From: Hydrogenophaga pseudoflava
Lineage (GTDB): Bacteria; Pseudomonadota; Gammaproteobacteria; Burkholderiales; Burkholderiaceae_C
Assembly (NCBI RefSeq): GCF_031020795.1
Contig: NZ_JAVHJP010000003.1
Span: 728,873-792,872, forward strand
DNA: 64,000 nucleotides
Reading direction: 5' to 3'
Positions 24,288 to 33,989 of the stretch are shown here, in pieces. Positions within the stretch are counted from its first letter, which is position 1, and each line of letters begins with the position of its first letter. Below the pieces are notes generated by a model. That model saw only the letters and a list, made by a program, of their open reading frames with translations. It did no database searches and was not told where the DNA came from. The translations under genes were made by a program, and so were the position numbers.

Positions 24288-27200
24288 TCAGGCCTGGACC
24301 GTGTCGCGGCCTTCGCCGTCGAGCCAGTCGATCTTGCGCATCTTGCGCACGATGACGAACTCGTCGCGGTTGGTGCCGATGGTTCCGTAGTAGTTGAAGC
24401 CGTAGCTGAACTGCGCGTAGCCGCCGATCATGTGGGTCGGTTTGGTCACGATGCGGGTGACCGAGTTGTGGATGCCGCCGCGCGTGCCGGTGATCTCGGC
24501 ACCGGGGGTGTTGATGATCTTTTCCTGCGCGTGGTACATGAGCACCATGCCGGGGTTCACGCGCTGGCTCACCACCGCGCGCGCCGCGATGGCGCCGTTG
24601 GTGTTGAACAGCTCGACCCAGTCGTTGTCGGCGATGCCGGCGCTCTTCGCGTCGTCCTCGCTGAGCCAGATCACCGGACCGCCGCGGTTGAGCGTGAGCA
24701 TGTGCAGGTTGTCGCTGTACGTGCTGTGGATGCCCCACTTCTGGTGCGGCGTGATGAAGTTGAGCGAGATCTCCTTGTTGCCGTTGGGGCGGCGGTCGAT
24801 CATCTCGTCCACCGTCTTCAGGTCGACCGGCGGGCGGTAGCTGGACAGGCCTTCACCGAAAGCGAGCATCCAGGGGTGGTCCAGGTAGAACTGCTGGCGG
24901 CCGGTGAGGGTGCGCCATGGGATCAGCTCGTGCACGTTGGTGTAGCCGGCGTTGTACGAGACCTTCTCGGACTCCAGACCGGACCAGGTGGGCGAAGAAA
25001 TGATCTTGCGCGGCTGGGCCTGGATGTCGCGGAAGCGGATCTTCTCGTCCTCGCGGTGCAGGGCCAGGTGGGTGTGGTCGCGGCCGGTGATCTTGGACAG
25101 CGCCTCCCAGGCCTTCACGGCCACGTGGCCGTTGGTCTCGGGTGCGAGCTGCAGCACCACCTCGCAGGCGTCGATGTCGCTGTCGATCCTGGCCAGGCCT
25201 TTGGTGACACCCTCGGTGTGCACCGTGCCGTTGAGCTCCTTGAGCTGGCCGACCTCGGTCTGCGTGTTCCAGCCGATGCCCTTGCCGCCGTTGCCGGCCT
25301 TGTCCATCAGCGGGCCGAGGGCGGTGAAGCGGGCGTAGGTGTTGGGGTAGTCGCGCTCGACCACGCTGATCTGCGGCGCGGTCTTGCCCGGGATCAGATC
25401 GCACTCGCCCTTCTTCCATTCCCTCACGTCGAAGGGCTGGGCCAGTTCGGCCGCGGTGTCGTGCATCAGCGGCGTGAGCATGAGCTCTTTCTCGACGCCC
25501 AGGTGGCCGACGCAGACCTCGCTGAAGGCCTTGGCGAAACCCTTGTAGATCTCCCAGTCGCTCTTGCTCTGCCAGGCCGGGTCCACCGCGGTGGACAGCG
25601 GGTGGATGAAGGGGTGCATGTCGCTGGTGTTGAGGTCGTTCTTCTCGTACCAGGTGGCCGTGGGCAGCACGATGTCGGAGTACAGGCAGGTCGTGCTCAT
25701 GCGGAAGTCCAGCGTGACCACCAGGTCCAGCTTGCCTTCGGGCGCCTGGTCGTGCCACTTGACCTCGGTGGGCTTGGCCTCGTCGGCGCCCAGGTCCTTG
25801 CCCTGCACCCCGTGGGTGGTGCCCAGCAGGTGCTTGAGGAAGTACTCGTGGCCCTTGCCGCTGGAGCCCAGGATGTTGGAGCGCCAGACGAAGAGGTTGC
25901 GCGGCCAGTTGTCGGGGTGGTCCGGGTCCTCGCAGCTCATCTGCAGCGAGCCGTCCTTCAGGGCCTTGACGGCGTAATCCCTGGGGTCCATGCCGGCGGC
26001 CTGCGCGTCCTTGACCACCTGCATCGGGTTGGTCTTGAGCTGCGGTGCGCTGGGCAGCCAGCCCATGCGCTCGGCGCGCACGTTGTAGTCGATCAGGCTG
26101 CCGCCGAACTTGGACTTGTCGGCCAGCGGCGAGAGGATTTCATCGACGCCCAGCTTCTCGTAGCGCCACTGGTCGGTGTGGGCGTAGAAGAAACTGGTGG
26201 AGTTCATCTGGCGCGGCGGGCGCACCCAGTCCAGCGCGAAGGCCAGCGCGGTCCAGCCGGTCTGCGGGCGCAGCTTTTCCTGGCCCACGTAGTGCGCCCA
26301 GCCGCCGCCGCTCTGGCCGATGCAGCCGCACATCATCAGCATGTTGATGATGCCGCGGTAGTTCATGTCACTGTGGTACCAGTGGTTCATGGCCGCACCG
26401 ATGATGACCATGGACTTGCCCTTGGTCTTGTCGGCGTTGTCGGCGAACTGGCGCGCCACGGCGATCACCTGGTCGCGCTTGACGCCGGTGATCTTTTCCT
26501 GCCACGCAGGGGTATAGGGCACGTCCTGGTCGTAGCCGGTGGCACCGGTGTCACCCGGCAGGCCGCGGTTGACACCGTAGTTGGCGACCGTCAGGTCGAA
26601 CACGGTGGCGACCAGGGCGTAGCGCTCTTCACCGGCCTTGCCCAGCTTGATGCGGCGCACCGGCACCTGCCGCACCAGCACGTCGTCGGCCGCGCCGGCC
26701 TGCTTGTTGGCCGTGAAGTTGGGCGTGTCGATGCCGCCGAAGTACGGGAAGGCCACGGAGCCCACTTCGTACTCACTGCCCTCGCCTTCCATCAGGCTGA
26801 GCTTGAGCTTGACGTGCTCGTCACCGCGCGCTTCCTTGTCTTCCAGGTTCCACTTGCCGGCGTCGGCACGGCCTTCGGCACCCCAGCGGAAGCCGATGGA
26901 GCCGTTGGGCAGCACGACCTTGTCGTCCTGGTCGATGGCGACGGTCTTCCACTCGGGGTTGTTGTCCTGGCCGAGCTTGCCGTTGAAGTCGCTGGCGCGC
27001 AGGTAGCGGCCGGGCACCACCACCTGGCGGCCGTCGGGCAGGGTGCGCTCTTCGAGCTGCACCAGGTTGGGCATGTCGGTGTAGCGGCGCACGTAGTCGT
27101 CGAAGTACGACGAGCGCTTGTCGAAATAGAACTCCTTGAGGATCACGTGGCCCATGGCCATGGCAATCGCCGCATCCGTGCCCTGCTTGGGGTGCATCCA

Positions 27201-28082
27201 CAGGTCGCAGAGCTTGCTGATCTCGGCGTAGTCGGGCGTGATCGCGACCGTCTTCGCGCCCTTGTAGCGGACCTCGGTGAAGAAGTGGGCGTCGGGCGTG
27301 CGGGTCTGGGGCACGTTGGAACCCCAGGCGATGATGTAGGTGGAGTTGTACCAGTCGGCCGATTCGGGCACGTCGGTCTGCTCACCCCAGACCTGCGGGC
27401 TGGCCGGCGGCAGGTCGCAGTACCAGTCGTAGAAGCTCATGCACACGCCGCCGATCAGCGACAGGTAGCGCGAACCGGCGGCGTAGCTGACCATGGACAT
27501 GGCCGGGATGGGCGAGAAGCCGATCACGCGGTCCGGGCCGTATTTCTTGGCGGTGTAGACGTTGGCCGCCGCGATGAGCTGGTTCACCTCATCCCAGGTG
27601 CTGCGCACCATGCCGCCCAGGCCGCGCTGCTGCTGCCACGAGCGGCGCGCCTCCTGGTTCTCGGCGATGCTGGCCCAGGCGTCGACCGGGCTCCTGGCCA
27701 CGGCCAGCGCGGCGCGCCAGTGCTGCAGCAGCTTGCCGCGCACCATGGGGTACTTCACGCGGTTGGCGCTGTACAGGTACCAGCTGTAGGACGCGCCACG
27801 CGCGCAGCCGCGCGGCTCGTGGTTGGGCAGGTCGGCGCGGGTGCGCGGGTAGTCGGTCTGCTGGGTTTCCCAGGTGACGATGCCGCCCTTGACGTAGATC
27901 TTCCACGAGCAGGAGCCCGTGCAGTTCACGCCGTGGGTGGAGCGCACGATCTTGTCGTGTGCCCAGCGGTCGCGGTAGGCGTCCTCCCAGGTGCGGTCTT
28001 CGCCGGTGGTGATGCCGTGCGAACCGGAGAAGCTTTCTTTGGGAGCCGAGAAATGGCTCAGGCGGTCGAGGAAGTGACTCAT
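24288..28082 (-). CDS. narG: Respiratory nitrate reductase alpha subunit (Mo-bis-MGD)
   Basis: A 1264-residue catalytic subunit that reduces nitrate to nitrite in the cytoplasm. The N-terminus has the unusual FS0 cluster ligands, one His and three Cys (HGVNCTGSCSW, then a Cys in RGCARGASYSW). The block WYCDLPPASPQVWG contains the Asp ligand of Mo. There is no Tat leader, but the N-terminal MSHFLDRLSHF vestige is normal for this enzyme. Length matches E. coli NarG (1247). It is transcribed from the promoter upstream of narK1. Confidence 0.98.
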   Translation of the reverse strand: MSHFLDRLSHFSAPKESFSGSHGITTGEDRTWEDAYRDRWAHDKIVRSTHGVNCTGSCSWKIYVKGGIVTWETQQTDYPRTRADLPNHEPRGCARGASYSWYLYSANRVKYPMVRGKLLQHWRAALAVARSPVDAWASIAENQEARRSWQQQRGLGGMVRSTWDEVNQLIAAANVYTAKKYGPDRVIGFSPIPAMSMVSYAAGSRYLSLIGGVCMSFYDWYCDLPPASPQVWGEQTDVPESADWYNSTYIIAWGSNVPQTRTPDAHFFTEVRYKGAKTVAITPDYAEISKLCDLWMHPKQGTDAAIAMAMGHVILKEFYFDKRSSYFDDYVRRYTDMPNLVQLEERTLPDGRQVVVPGRYLRASDFNGKLGQDNNPEWKTVAIDQDDKVVLPNGSIGFRWGAEGRADAGKWNLEDKEARGDEHVKLKLSLMEGEGSEYEVGSVAFPYFGGIDTPNFTANKQAGAADDVLVRQVPVRRIKLGKAGEERYALVATVFDLTVANYGVNRGLPGDTGATGYDQDVPYTPAWQEKITGVKRDQVIAVARQFADNADKTKGKSMVIIGAAMNHWYHSDMNYRGIINMLMMCGCIGQSGGGWAHYVGQEKLRPQTGWTALAFALDWVRPPRQMNSTSFFYAHTDQWRYEKLGVDEILSPLADKSKFGGSLIDYNVRAERMGWLPSAPQLKTNPMQVVKDAQAAGMDPRDYAVKALKDGSLQMSCEDPDHPDNWPRNLFVWRSNILGSSGKGHEYFLKHLLGTTHGVQGKDLGADEAKPTEVKWHDQAPEGKLDLVVTLDFRMSTTCLYSDIVLPTATWYEKNDLNTSDMHPFIHPLSTAVDPAWQSKSDWEIYKGFAKAFSEVCVGHLGVEKELMLTPLMHDTAAELAQPFDVREWKKGECDLIPGKTAPQISVVERDYPNTYARFTALGPLMDKAGNGGKGIGWNTQTEVGQLKELNGTVHTEGVTKGLARIDSDIDACEVVLQLAPETNGHVAVKAWEALSKITGRDHTHLALHREDEKIRFRDIQAQPRKIISSPTWSGLESEKVSYNAGYTNVHELIPWRTLTGRQQFYLDHPWMLAFGEGLSSYRPPVDLKTVDEMIDRRPNGNKEISLNFITPHQKWGIHSTYSDNLHMLTLNRGGPVIWLSEDDAKSAGIADNDWVELFNTNGAIAARAVVSQRVNPGMVLMYHAQEKIINTPGAEITGTRGGIHNSVTRIVTKPTHMIGGYAQFSYGFNYYGTIGTNRDEFVIVRKMRKIDWLDGEGRDTVQA

Positions 28083-28116
28083 CGTGGGGTCTCCGAAAAA
28101 ACGTGTCGGGGGGCGC

Positions 28117-29769
28117 TCAGGGGTTGCGGATCTCGGCGCCCTTGCGCAGGTAGAACCACCAGTTCAGCACCAGGCACAGGGCGTAGAAGACGGCGAAGCC
28201 GTAGAAGGCGAGCTGCGGGGTGCCGGCCTTGATGTATTGGCCGATCAGCACCGGCGCGATGAAGGCGCCGTAGGCGGCGACCGCCGAAGTCCAGCCCAGC
28301 ACGGGGCCGGCCTGGGCGCGATCGAAGATCACGCCGATGGTGCGGAAGGTGGAGCCGTTGCCGATGCCGCTGGCGAAGAACAGCACCATGAACAGGCCCA
28401 GGAACATCGGGAAGTACTGCTCGGGTGTGGCCGAGCCGTAGGCCTGCATCATCACGTAGCCCACGGCCACGGCGGCGGCGGCCATGACCGCGGTGATCAC
28501 CTGGGTGACGATGGAACCACCGATCTTGTCGCTGATCCAGCCGCCGATGGGCCGCACGGCCGCGCCGACGAAGGGGCCGATCCAGGCGTAGGTCAGGGCC
28601 GAGGGGGCGTTGGGGTTCTTCAGCGTGTGCTGCATGACGCCGGCGGCGTCGGGGATGTGCTGGAAGCCGAAGATCACCGTGATGGCCAGCGGCAGCGCCA
28701 TCGAGAAGCCGATGAAGGAGCCGAAGGTGACGATGTAGAGCGCGGTCAGCGACCAGGTGTGCTTGTTGCCGAAGATGGCGAACTGCTTCTTCACGCCCTC
28801 CTTCATCTCGCCGAAAGCGGCCAGTCGCATCACGGCCAGCGCCATCACGATGTCCAGCGGGATCGCGACCCACATGCTCAGCACGCCCAGGCCGGTGGGC
28901 TTGGGCAGGTACAGGTACAGCATGAACACCGTGGGCACGAAGGCCAGGGTGTAGAGGTAGGTGATCTTGGCGAACGCGGTGAAGGCGTTGCCGGTGTGGG
29001 GCGAGACCGTCTTGAGGTTGTGCATGCCGAACCAGCACAGCGCGCCCAGCGGCACCAGCGAGAACACCCAGGCGAAGCCGGCGTTCTGGACCCAGGTCGG
29101 CGTGCCGGCGGCGATCTTGCCGAACAGCCAGCCGCTGTCCTTGACCAGCGTCATCGGCTCACCGCCGAAACCGCCCAGCAGCGGCAGGGTCATCACCACG
29201 GGGATGACGATCTGCATCGTGGTCACGCCGAAGTTGCCCAGGCCGGCGTTCAGGCCCAGCGCGGTGCCCTGCAGGCGCTTGGGGAAGAAGGTGCTGATGT
29301 TGGACATCGAGCTGGCAAAGTTGCCGCCGCCCACGCCCGACCACAGCGCCATCAGCTGGAAGGACCACAGCGGCCACTCGGGGTGCTGCAGCACGATGCC
29401 GGTGCCAATCGCCGGGGCCAGCAGCATCGAGGTGGTCAGGAAGATGGTGTTGCGGCCACCGGCCAGGCGGATCAGGAACGAGGCCGGGATGCGCATGGTG
29501 GCGCCGGAGATGCCCGCGATGGCGGTGAGCGTGAACAACTCGGCCTGGGTGAACGGGAAGCCCAGGTTGAGCATCTGCACGGTGATGATCCCCCACATGC
29601 CCCAGACCGCGAAGCCGCACAGCAGCGCGGGGATCGAGATCCAGAGGTTGCGGTAGGCGATGCGGCTGCCGGTGGTGGCCCAGAAGCGCTCGTCTTCGGG
29701 GCGCCAGTCCTGGACGTCCGCGCCCGAGGAGGCGCCGGAGGAGGCGATGGGTTGGGTGTGGGTGTTCAT
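28117..29769 (-). CDS. narK2: Nitrate/nitrite transporter NarK2-type
   Basis: A 550-residue MFS protein with about 12 membrane segments. The long polar N-terminus ends in DERFWATTGSRIAYRNLW, and the nitrate signatures are around GGGNFASSMSNISTFFPKRLQGTALG and GNGSTFRTIG. In paired systems the NarK2 member is a nitrate/nitrite antiporter, NarK1 the proton symporter. It lies 34 bases upstream of narG and 18 bases downstream of narK1, all one operon. Confidence 0.93.
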   Translation of the reverse strand: MNTHTQPIASSGASSGADVQDWRPEDERFWATTGSRIAYRNLWISIPALLCGFAVWGMWGIITVQMLNLGFPFTQAELFTLTAIAGISGATMRIPASFLIRLAGGRNTIFLTTSMLLAPAIGTGIVLQHPEWPLWSFQLMALWSGVGGGNFASSMSNISTFFPKRLQGTALGLNAGLGNFGVTTMQIVIPVVMTLPLLGGFGGEPMTLVKDSGWLFGKIAAGTPTWVQNAGFAWVFSLVPLGALCWFGMHNLKTVSPHTGNAFTAFAKITYLYTLAFVPTVFMLYLYLPKPTGLGVLSMWVAIPLDIVMALAVMRLAAFGEMKEGVKKQFAIFGNKHTWSLTALYIVTFGSFIGFSMALPLAITVIFGFQHIPDAAGVMQHTLKNPNAPSALTYAWIGPFVGAAVRPIGGWISDKIGGSIVTQVITAVMAAAAVAVGYVMMQAYGSATPEQYFPMFLGLFMVLFFASGIGNGSTFRTIGVIFDRAQAGPVLGWTSAVAAYGAFIAPVLIGQYIKAGTPQLAFYGFAVFYALCLVLNWWFYLRKGAEIRNP

Positions 29770-29787
29770 AGGGATGGCCCGAAGTGA

Positions 29788-31056
29788 TCAGTTCTGCAGG
29801 GAGAAGGCCTTGGCGTCGGCGCCCATGACGGGGGTCTTGCGGACCTCGGTCCAGTACATCCAGATCAGCGAGACCCAGACCACGCCGTACATCAGCATGA
29901 AAGCGCTGGAGCGGATGCCGGTCAGGTCCATCAGCACGCCGAACAGGATCGGCAGGATGAAGCCGCCCAGGCCGCCGGCCAGGCCGACGATGCCGCTGAT
30001 GGCGCCGATGTTCTTGGGGTAGTCGTCGCTGATGTACTTGAAGACGCTGGCCTTGCCGAAGGCCCAGGCCACGCCCAGCACGAACATCAGGCCGGTGAAG
30101 ACGTAGACGTTCAGGCCGATGTGGAAGGTGCTGGGGCCGTTGACGGTCTGCACCGTGAAGTCGGTCTGCGGGTAGCTCAGCAGGAACAGGCAGATCCAGC
30201 TCACCCACATCACCCACCAGGTGACCTTGTGGGCGCCGTACTTGTCGGAGAGCACACCGCCGATGGCGCGCAGCACGCCGCCGGGCAGCGAGAAGCAGGC
30301 GGCCAGCAGCGCGGCCACGCGGATGTCCAGGCCGAACTCGCCCACGTAGTACTGCACCATCCACAGGGCCAGCGCCACGTAGCCGCCGAACACGATGCTG
30401 TAGTACTGGCAGTACTTGATGACCCGCGGGTCCTTGAGTGCCTTGAGCTGGTCGGTGAACCTGACGTTGCTGGGCACCAGGTGGTCGGGGTTGCTGTGGC
30501 TGAACAGCCAGAACAGCACCAGGGTGCCGAGCATGATGGCCGCGTACACCTGGGGCACCATGGTCCAGCCGAAGGCCACCAGCAGGACCGGGGCCACGAA
30601 CTTGTTGACCGCCGAGCCCGAGTTGCCCGCGCCGTACACGCCCATGGCCATGCCCTGGCGCTGCTTGGGGAACCAGCGGGCCACATAGGGCGTGCCCACC
30701 GAGAAGGAGCCGCCGGCCAGGCCCACGAACAGGCCGATGGTCAGGAAGTGCCAGTACTCGGTGGCGTAGCTCATCAGCCAGATGGCCGGCACGGTGATCG
30801 CCATCAGGATCGCCATGACGATGCGGCCGCCGTACTTGTCGGTCCAGATGCCCAGGGGCACGCGGATCAGCGAGCCGGTGAGCACCGGCGTGGCGGTGAG
30901 CAGACCGAACTCGGTCGCGTTGAGGTTCAGCATCTTCTTGATCGGGATGCCGATCACGCCGAACATCATCCAGACCATGAAGCAGACCGTGAACGCCAGC
31001 GTGCTGACGATCAGGACCGACCAGGCCTTTCTTTCATTTCTCAGTTCTGAAGCCAT
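29788..31056 (-). CDS. narK1: Nitrate transporter NarK1-type
   Basis: A 422-residue MFS permease with 12 segments. The two Gly-rich nitrate signatures are FVGLAGGSFSVGTPYVARWF and ISGIVGLAGGLGGF; Arg residues in the second and eighth segments would bind nitrate. As the first gene of the nar operon it probably brings in nitrate with protons to start respiration before nitrite is available for exchange. ATG 31056 has GGAGAG in front; longer GTG-started readings to 31167 would add non-conserved residues. Confidence 0.94.
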   Translation of the reverse strand: MASELRNERKAWSVLIVSTLAFTVCFMVWMMFGVIGIPIKKMLNLNATEFGLLTATPVLTGSLIRVPLGIWTDKYGGRIVMAILMAITVPAIWLMSYATEYWHFLTIGLFVGLAGGSFSVGTPYVARWFPKQRQGMAMGVYGAGNSGSAVNKFVAPVLLVAFGWTMVPQVYAAIMLGTLVLFWLFSHSNPDHLVPSNVRFTDQLKALKDPRVIKYCQYYSIVFGGYVALALWMVQYYVGEFGLDIRVAALLAACFSLPGGVLRAIGGVLSDKYGAHKVTWWVMWVSWICLFLLSYPQTDFTVQTVNGPSTFHIGLNVYVFTGLMFVLGVAWAFGKASVFKYISDDYPKNIGAISGIVGLAGGLGGFILPILFGVLMDLTGIRSSAFMLMYGVVWVSLIWMYWTEVRKTPVMGADAKAFSLQN

Positions 31057-31237
31057 GTTTTCTCTCCGAAAGACATGGCATGAATGTCCTTTTTCCGCGC
31101 AGGGCTGAACATCCGCCGGTGGCACATGCGGCCAGCGCAGAAGGACGATGCGCCGCGGCGGCGCCATCGTCCGGAAGAACTACTCCTTCGGGTTTCTCAG
31201 GCGGCTTTGCGCCAGATCAAAGCGGATCCGGCCGCCC
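31057..31237 (-). promoter_or_regulatory. nar operon promoter region with FNR-like site, NarL heptamer and leader hairpin
   Basis: Between narL and narK1 there is TTGcg-N4-ATCAA at 31207-31220 (8 of 10 matches to the FNR/Anr box). On the + strand TACTCCT at 31181-31187 fits the NarL heptamer TACYYMT. At 31143-31172 a hairpin has 8 paired bases, one bulged base, then 5 more pairs. With FNR centred at -41.5, transcription would start near 31172, putting the hairpin in the narK1 leader. The start point is a prediction. Confidence 0.5.
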
Positions 31238-31960
31238 TCAGGCCAGTCCCTGACTGGTGGCGAACACCGCGGCCTGCACGCGGGAGCTCAGGCCGAGCTT
31301 GCGCAGGATGTGCTGCACATGGATCTTCACCGTGGTCTCGGCGATGTCCAGTTCGCGGGCGATCAGCTTGTTGGAGTCGCCGCGTGCGATCAGCAGCAGG
31401 ATCTCGCGCTCGCGCGGCGAGAGCAGGCCCACCCCTGGAGCGGGCTCGCGCGGCGCCTCCAGCGGCTCCGGCGCCCCGGCCGGCACCGCCACGGTTGCTG
31501 TGACGGGCGCTGCCGCGGGCGCCGCAGACGGCCGGGAGCGGAACACCGCCACCAGCTTGGTCATCATCTCGGGGCTGATGACCGACTCGCCGTCCATCAC
31601 CTTGACGATGGTCTCGCACAGCTGGTCCGACTCCACCGTCTTGAGCAGGTAGCCGTCGGCCCCGGCCTGCAGCGCCGCGGCCAGATCGTTCTCGTTCTCG
31701 CTGACGGTGAGCATCAGCACGCGTGCGGCCGGCGCCGCTTCCTTGAGCGCGGGAATCGCATCCACCCCGTGCACGCCGGGCAGGTGGTTGTCCAGCAGGA
31801 TCACCTGCGGCGGCCGCCGCTGCAGGCAGCGCAGGGCCTCGCCCACGTCGCCGGCCTCCGCCGTGACGGTGAAGCGCTCGTCCTGCTCCAGCAGCGCCTT
31901 GAGGCCGCGGCGGAACAGGGTGTGGTCGTCGACCAGCAGCAGCTCGATGGAAGTGGTCAT
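31238..31960 (-). CDS. narL: NarL-type response regulator
   Basis: A 240-residue regulator: receiver domain (LLLVDDHTLFRRGL acidic pocket, phospho-Asp in LLDNHLPG, Lys in GYLLKTVES), an unusually Ala/Pro-rich linker of about 40 residues, and a LuxR-type DNA-binding domain (LSPREREILLLIARGDSNKL). It would activate the nar operon when phosphorylated by NarX. The start overlaps the narX stop in an ATGA. The narK1 promoter region lies directly downstream of it, on the same strand. Confidence 0.95.
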   Translation of the reverse strand: MTTSIELLLVDDHTLFRRGLKALLEQDERFTVTAEAGDVGEALRCLQRRPPQVILLDNHLPGVHGVDAIPALKEAAPAARVLMLTVSENENDLAAALQAGADGYLLKTVESDQLCETIVKVMDGESVISPEMMTKLVAVFRSRPSAAPAAAPVTATVAVPAGAPEPLEAPREPAPGVGLLSPREREILLLIARGDSNKLIARELDIAETTVKIHVQHILRKLGLSSRVQAAVFATSQGLA

Positions 31961-33882
31961 GGGGTGGTCAGTACGGATTCGGAAAAGTCCAGGCCCGCTG
32001 TGCCCGAGCCGACGGCGGTCACCGGATTCGGTGGCAGCGTGAGCGTGACGGCGGTGCCCTGGCCGCTGCGGGATTCGATCTGCACGGTGGCACCGATGCG
32101 CTCGGCCCGCTCCCGCATGATCTTGGTGCCGACATGGGTTTCGCCACGCTGCTGCGTGGTGTCGAAGCCGCTGCCGTTGTCGCGCACCACAAATCGCCAC
32201 TGCTCGCCCTTGTGCACGTCCAGGCTCACATGGCTGGCATCGGCGTGCTTGCGCACATTGGACAGCGCCTCCTGCACCACGTGCAGCACCTGCACCTGCA
32301 CATCGGCCGGCAGCGGCAGGCCCTCGCCATCGATCTGCAGCAGCGTCGGCAGGCCGGTCTGGTGCTGGAACTTCTGCAGTGTCTCCTGCAGCGCGGCCTC
32401 GATGTCGACGTTGTTGGTGCGGGTGCGGAAGTGCACCAGCAGCTCGCGCACGTCGTTGATGCTTTCCTTCAGGCCCGCGTCCAGCTCGTCGAGCGTGGAC
32501 TGCACTTTCTCGGGCTGCTGCTTCTGCACCGCGCCGCGCAGCAGCTGCGCCTGGATCTTCAGGAAGGCCAGCGACTGGGCGATGGAGTCGTGCAGCTCGC
32601 GCGCCAGCAGCGCGCGTTCCTCGCCCACCGCCGCTTCGCGCTCCAGCGCCGCGGCGCGCAGGCCCTCGAGCGCGCTGGCCAGGTGGCTGGCCAGTGCGTC
32701 CAGCAGCTCGGTCTCGTCGGCGTTGAGCTGCACCTCGCTGCGGAAGAACAGGTCGATCTCTCCGATCAGCCGCTGCTGCAGCCGCACCGGCACGCTCACC
32801 AGGTTCTGGTAGCCCACGCGCGCGCAGTGGCGCATGGGCGCGGCCTCGTGGCTGTGGATGGGGATGACGCGGGTGCGCGCGTCGGGCTGCAGGCTGCCGC
32901 AGGCGCAGGCCCCGGCGATCAGGCTGCGCTCCTCGGCCTGCATCTCCTGCGGGAAGCAGTCGGAGGCCAGCATCAGGTAGCGCTGGTTGGCCTCGTCGGA
33001 CCAGCGCACCGCCACCGCGTCGGCCTTCATGACCGAGCGCACGCGCTGCGAGAAGCCCCGGGACAGCTCCTCGATGGTGTTGGCCTTGGCCAGGAAGGCG
33101 CTGACTTCGTAGAGCGCTTCGAGTCGCGCGCGCTGCGCCTCGATGCGCTGCGTCTTGGCCTGTACCTTGGCCTCCAGCCCCTGGTAGAGCGACTGCAGCG
33201 TGGCCGCCATGCGGTTGAAGCCGGCCGCCACCTGGCCGAACTCGTCCTGCGTGTCCACGTCGATGCGGGCGCCGAACTGCCCGCCCTCCACCTGCGCCAG
33301 GCCGCGGCGCAGGTGCGCCAGCGGGTTGATGACGTACAGGTAGCCGGTGTAGAGCATGACCACGGCACCGGCGATGGCCAGCGCCATCATGGCGAACTGG
33401 AACAGGTTGAGCAGCGCGGTGAAGCCGGCGAGCTGGTGCTCGATGGCCAGCACCAGGCGGTCGATGGCCATGACGAATTCGTCGGCCGAGCGCAGCAGCA
33501 CCGGGTCGCCCGCCTGCGGCGGCGAGGACCACAGGGCACTCTGCGCTTTCCAGTGCCGTTCCACCGCGGCGAACTCGCGCCGCACGTCCGGGTCCCAGGG
33601 CACGAACAGCGGGCGGGCCGGGTCGCCTTCGCGCAGCACGCCCAGGCTTTGATCGAACTGCTGCACCAGGGCCTGCACCTCCGCGGTGGGCCGGTGCGCC
33701 TGCACCGCGCTGGTCAGGCGCCAGGTCTGCATGCGCATGCGCCCGGCTTCGTTGACCGCGGCCGCGCCGCCTTCGAGCTGCCAGGTGACCCACAGAGTGA
33801 GCCCGATGGACGCCAGCGCCAGCACCAGCAGCGCCGCACCGATGCGGATCAGTTTGGTGGACAGGGAAGCACTGGGGCGCAT
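31957..33882 (-). CDS. narX: NarX-type nitrate/nitrite sensor kinase
   Basis: A 641-residue kinase: membrane segment near residues 13-33, periplasmic sensor starting with NEAGRMRMQTWRL (the nitrate-binding P-box with its key Arg), second membrane segment, HAMP linker, a GAF-like region with a Cys cluster (CACGSLQ), then HisKA_3 (ARELHDSIAQSLAFLKIQ) and ATPase (DNGSGFD, GTKIMRERAERIGA). ATG 33882 is preferred over GTG 33918, which adds 12 polar residues. It phosphorylates or dephosphorylates NarL. Confidence 0.95.
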   Translation of the reverse strand: MRPSASLSTKLIRIGAALLVLALASIGLTLWVTWQLEGGAAAVNEAGRMRMQTWRLTSAVQAHRPTAEVQALVQQFDQSLGVLREGDPARPLFVPWDPDVRREFAAVERHWKAQSALWSSPPQAGDPVLLRSADEFVMAIDRLVLAIEHQLAGFTALLNLFQFAMMALAIAGAVVMLYTGYLYVINPLAHLRRGLAQVEGGQFGARIDVDTQDEFGQVAAGFNRMAATLQSLYQGLEAKVQAKTQRIEAQRARLEALYEVSAFLAKANTIEELSRGFSQRVRSVMKADAVAVRWSDEANQRYLMLASDCFPQEMQAEERSLIAGACACGSLQPDARTRVIPIHSHEAAPMRHCARVGYQNLVSVPVRLQQRLIGEIDLFFRSEVQLNADETELLDALASHLASALEGLRAAALEREAAVGEERALLARELHDSIAQSLAFLKIQAQLLRGAVQKQQPEKVQSTLDELDAGLKESINDVRELLVHFRTRTNNVDIEAALQETLQKFQHQTGLPTLLQIDGEGLPLPADVQVQVLHVVQEALSNVRKHADASHVSLDVHKGEQWRFVVRDNGSGFDTTQQRGETHVGTKIMRERAERIGATVQIESRSGQGTAVTLTLPPNPVTAVGSGTAGLDFSESVLTTP

Positions 33883-33944
33883 GGCCCGGCACTGTACCCG
33901 TTCGGGTGGCGGGGGCAAGCTGTTCTTGTCGTCGGTCGCGAAGA

Positions 33945-33959
33945 AGATTCATAGAATCT
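33945..33959. promoter_or_regulatory. Palindrome in the narX/ccoG divergent intergenic region
   Basis: AGATTC, ATA, GAATCT is a perfect inverted repeat. It overlaps TAGAAT at 33952-33957, a plausible -10 element for the gene at 33990. It may be an operator; the protein that reads it is not known. Confidence 0.3.
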
Positions 33960-33989
33960 GCATCTTTTTGATGGCCCGGGCCCTTTCCC

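Noticed and set aside
22876..28232. Very long + strand open frames opposite narG and narH
   Set aside because: They reflect GC-rich codon use; translations are Val/Gly/His/Ala-rich without any domain, while the minus strand gives full NarG and NarH.
31072..31088. GACAT-N7-ATGTC repeat in the narK1 leader
   Set aside because: Short arms, no known regulator spacing; kept out of the list of sites.
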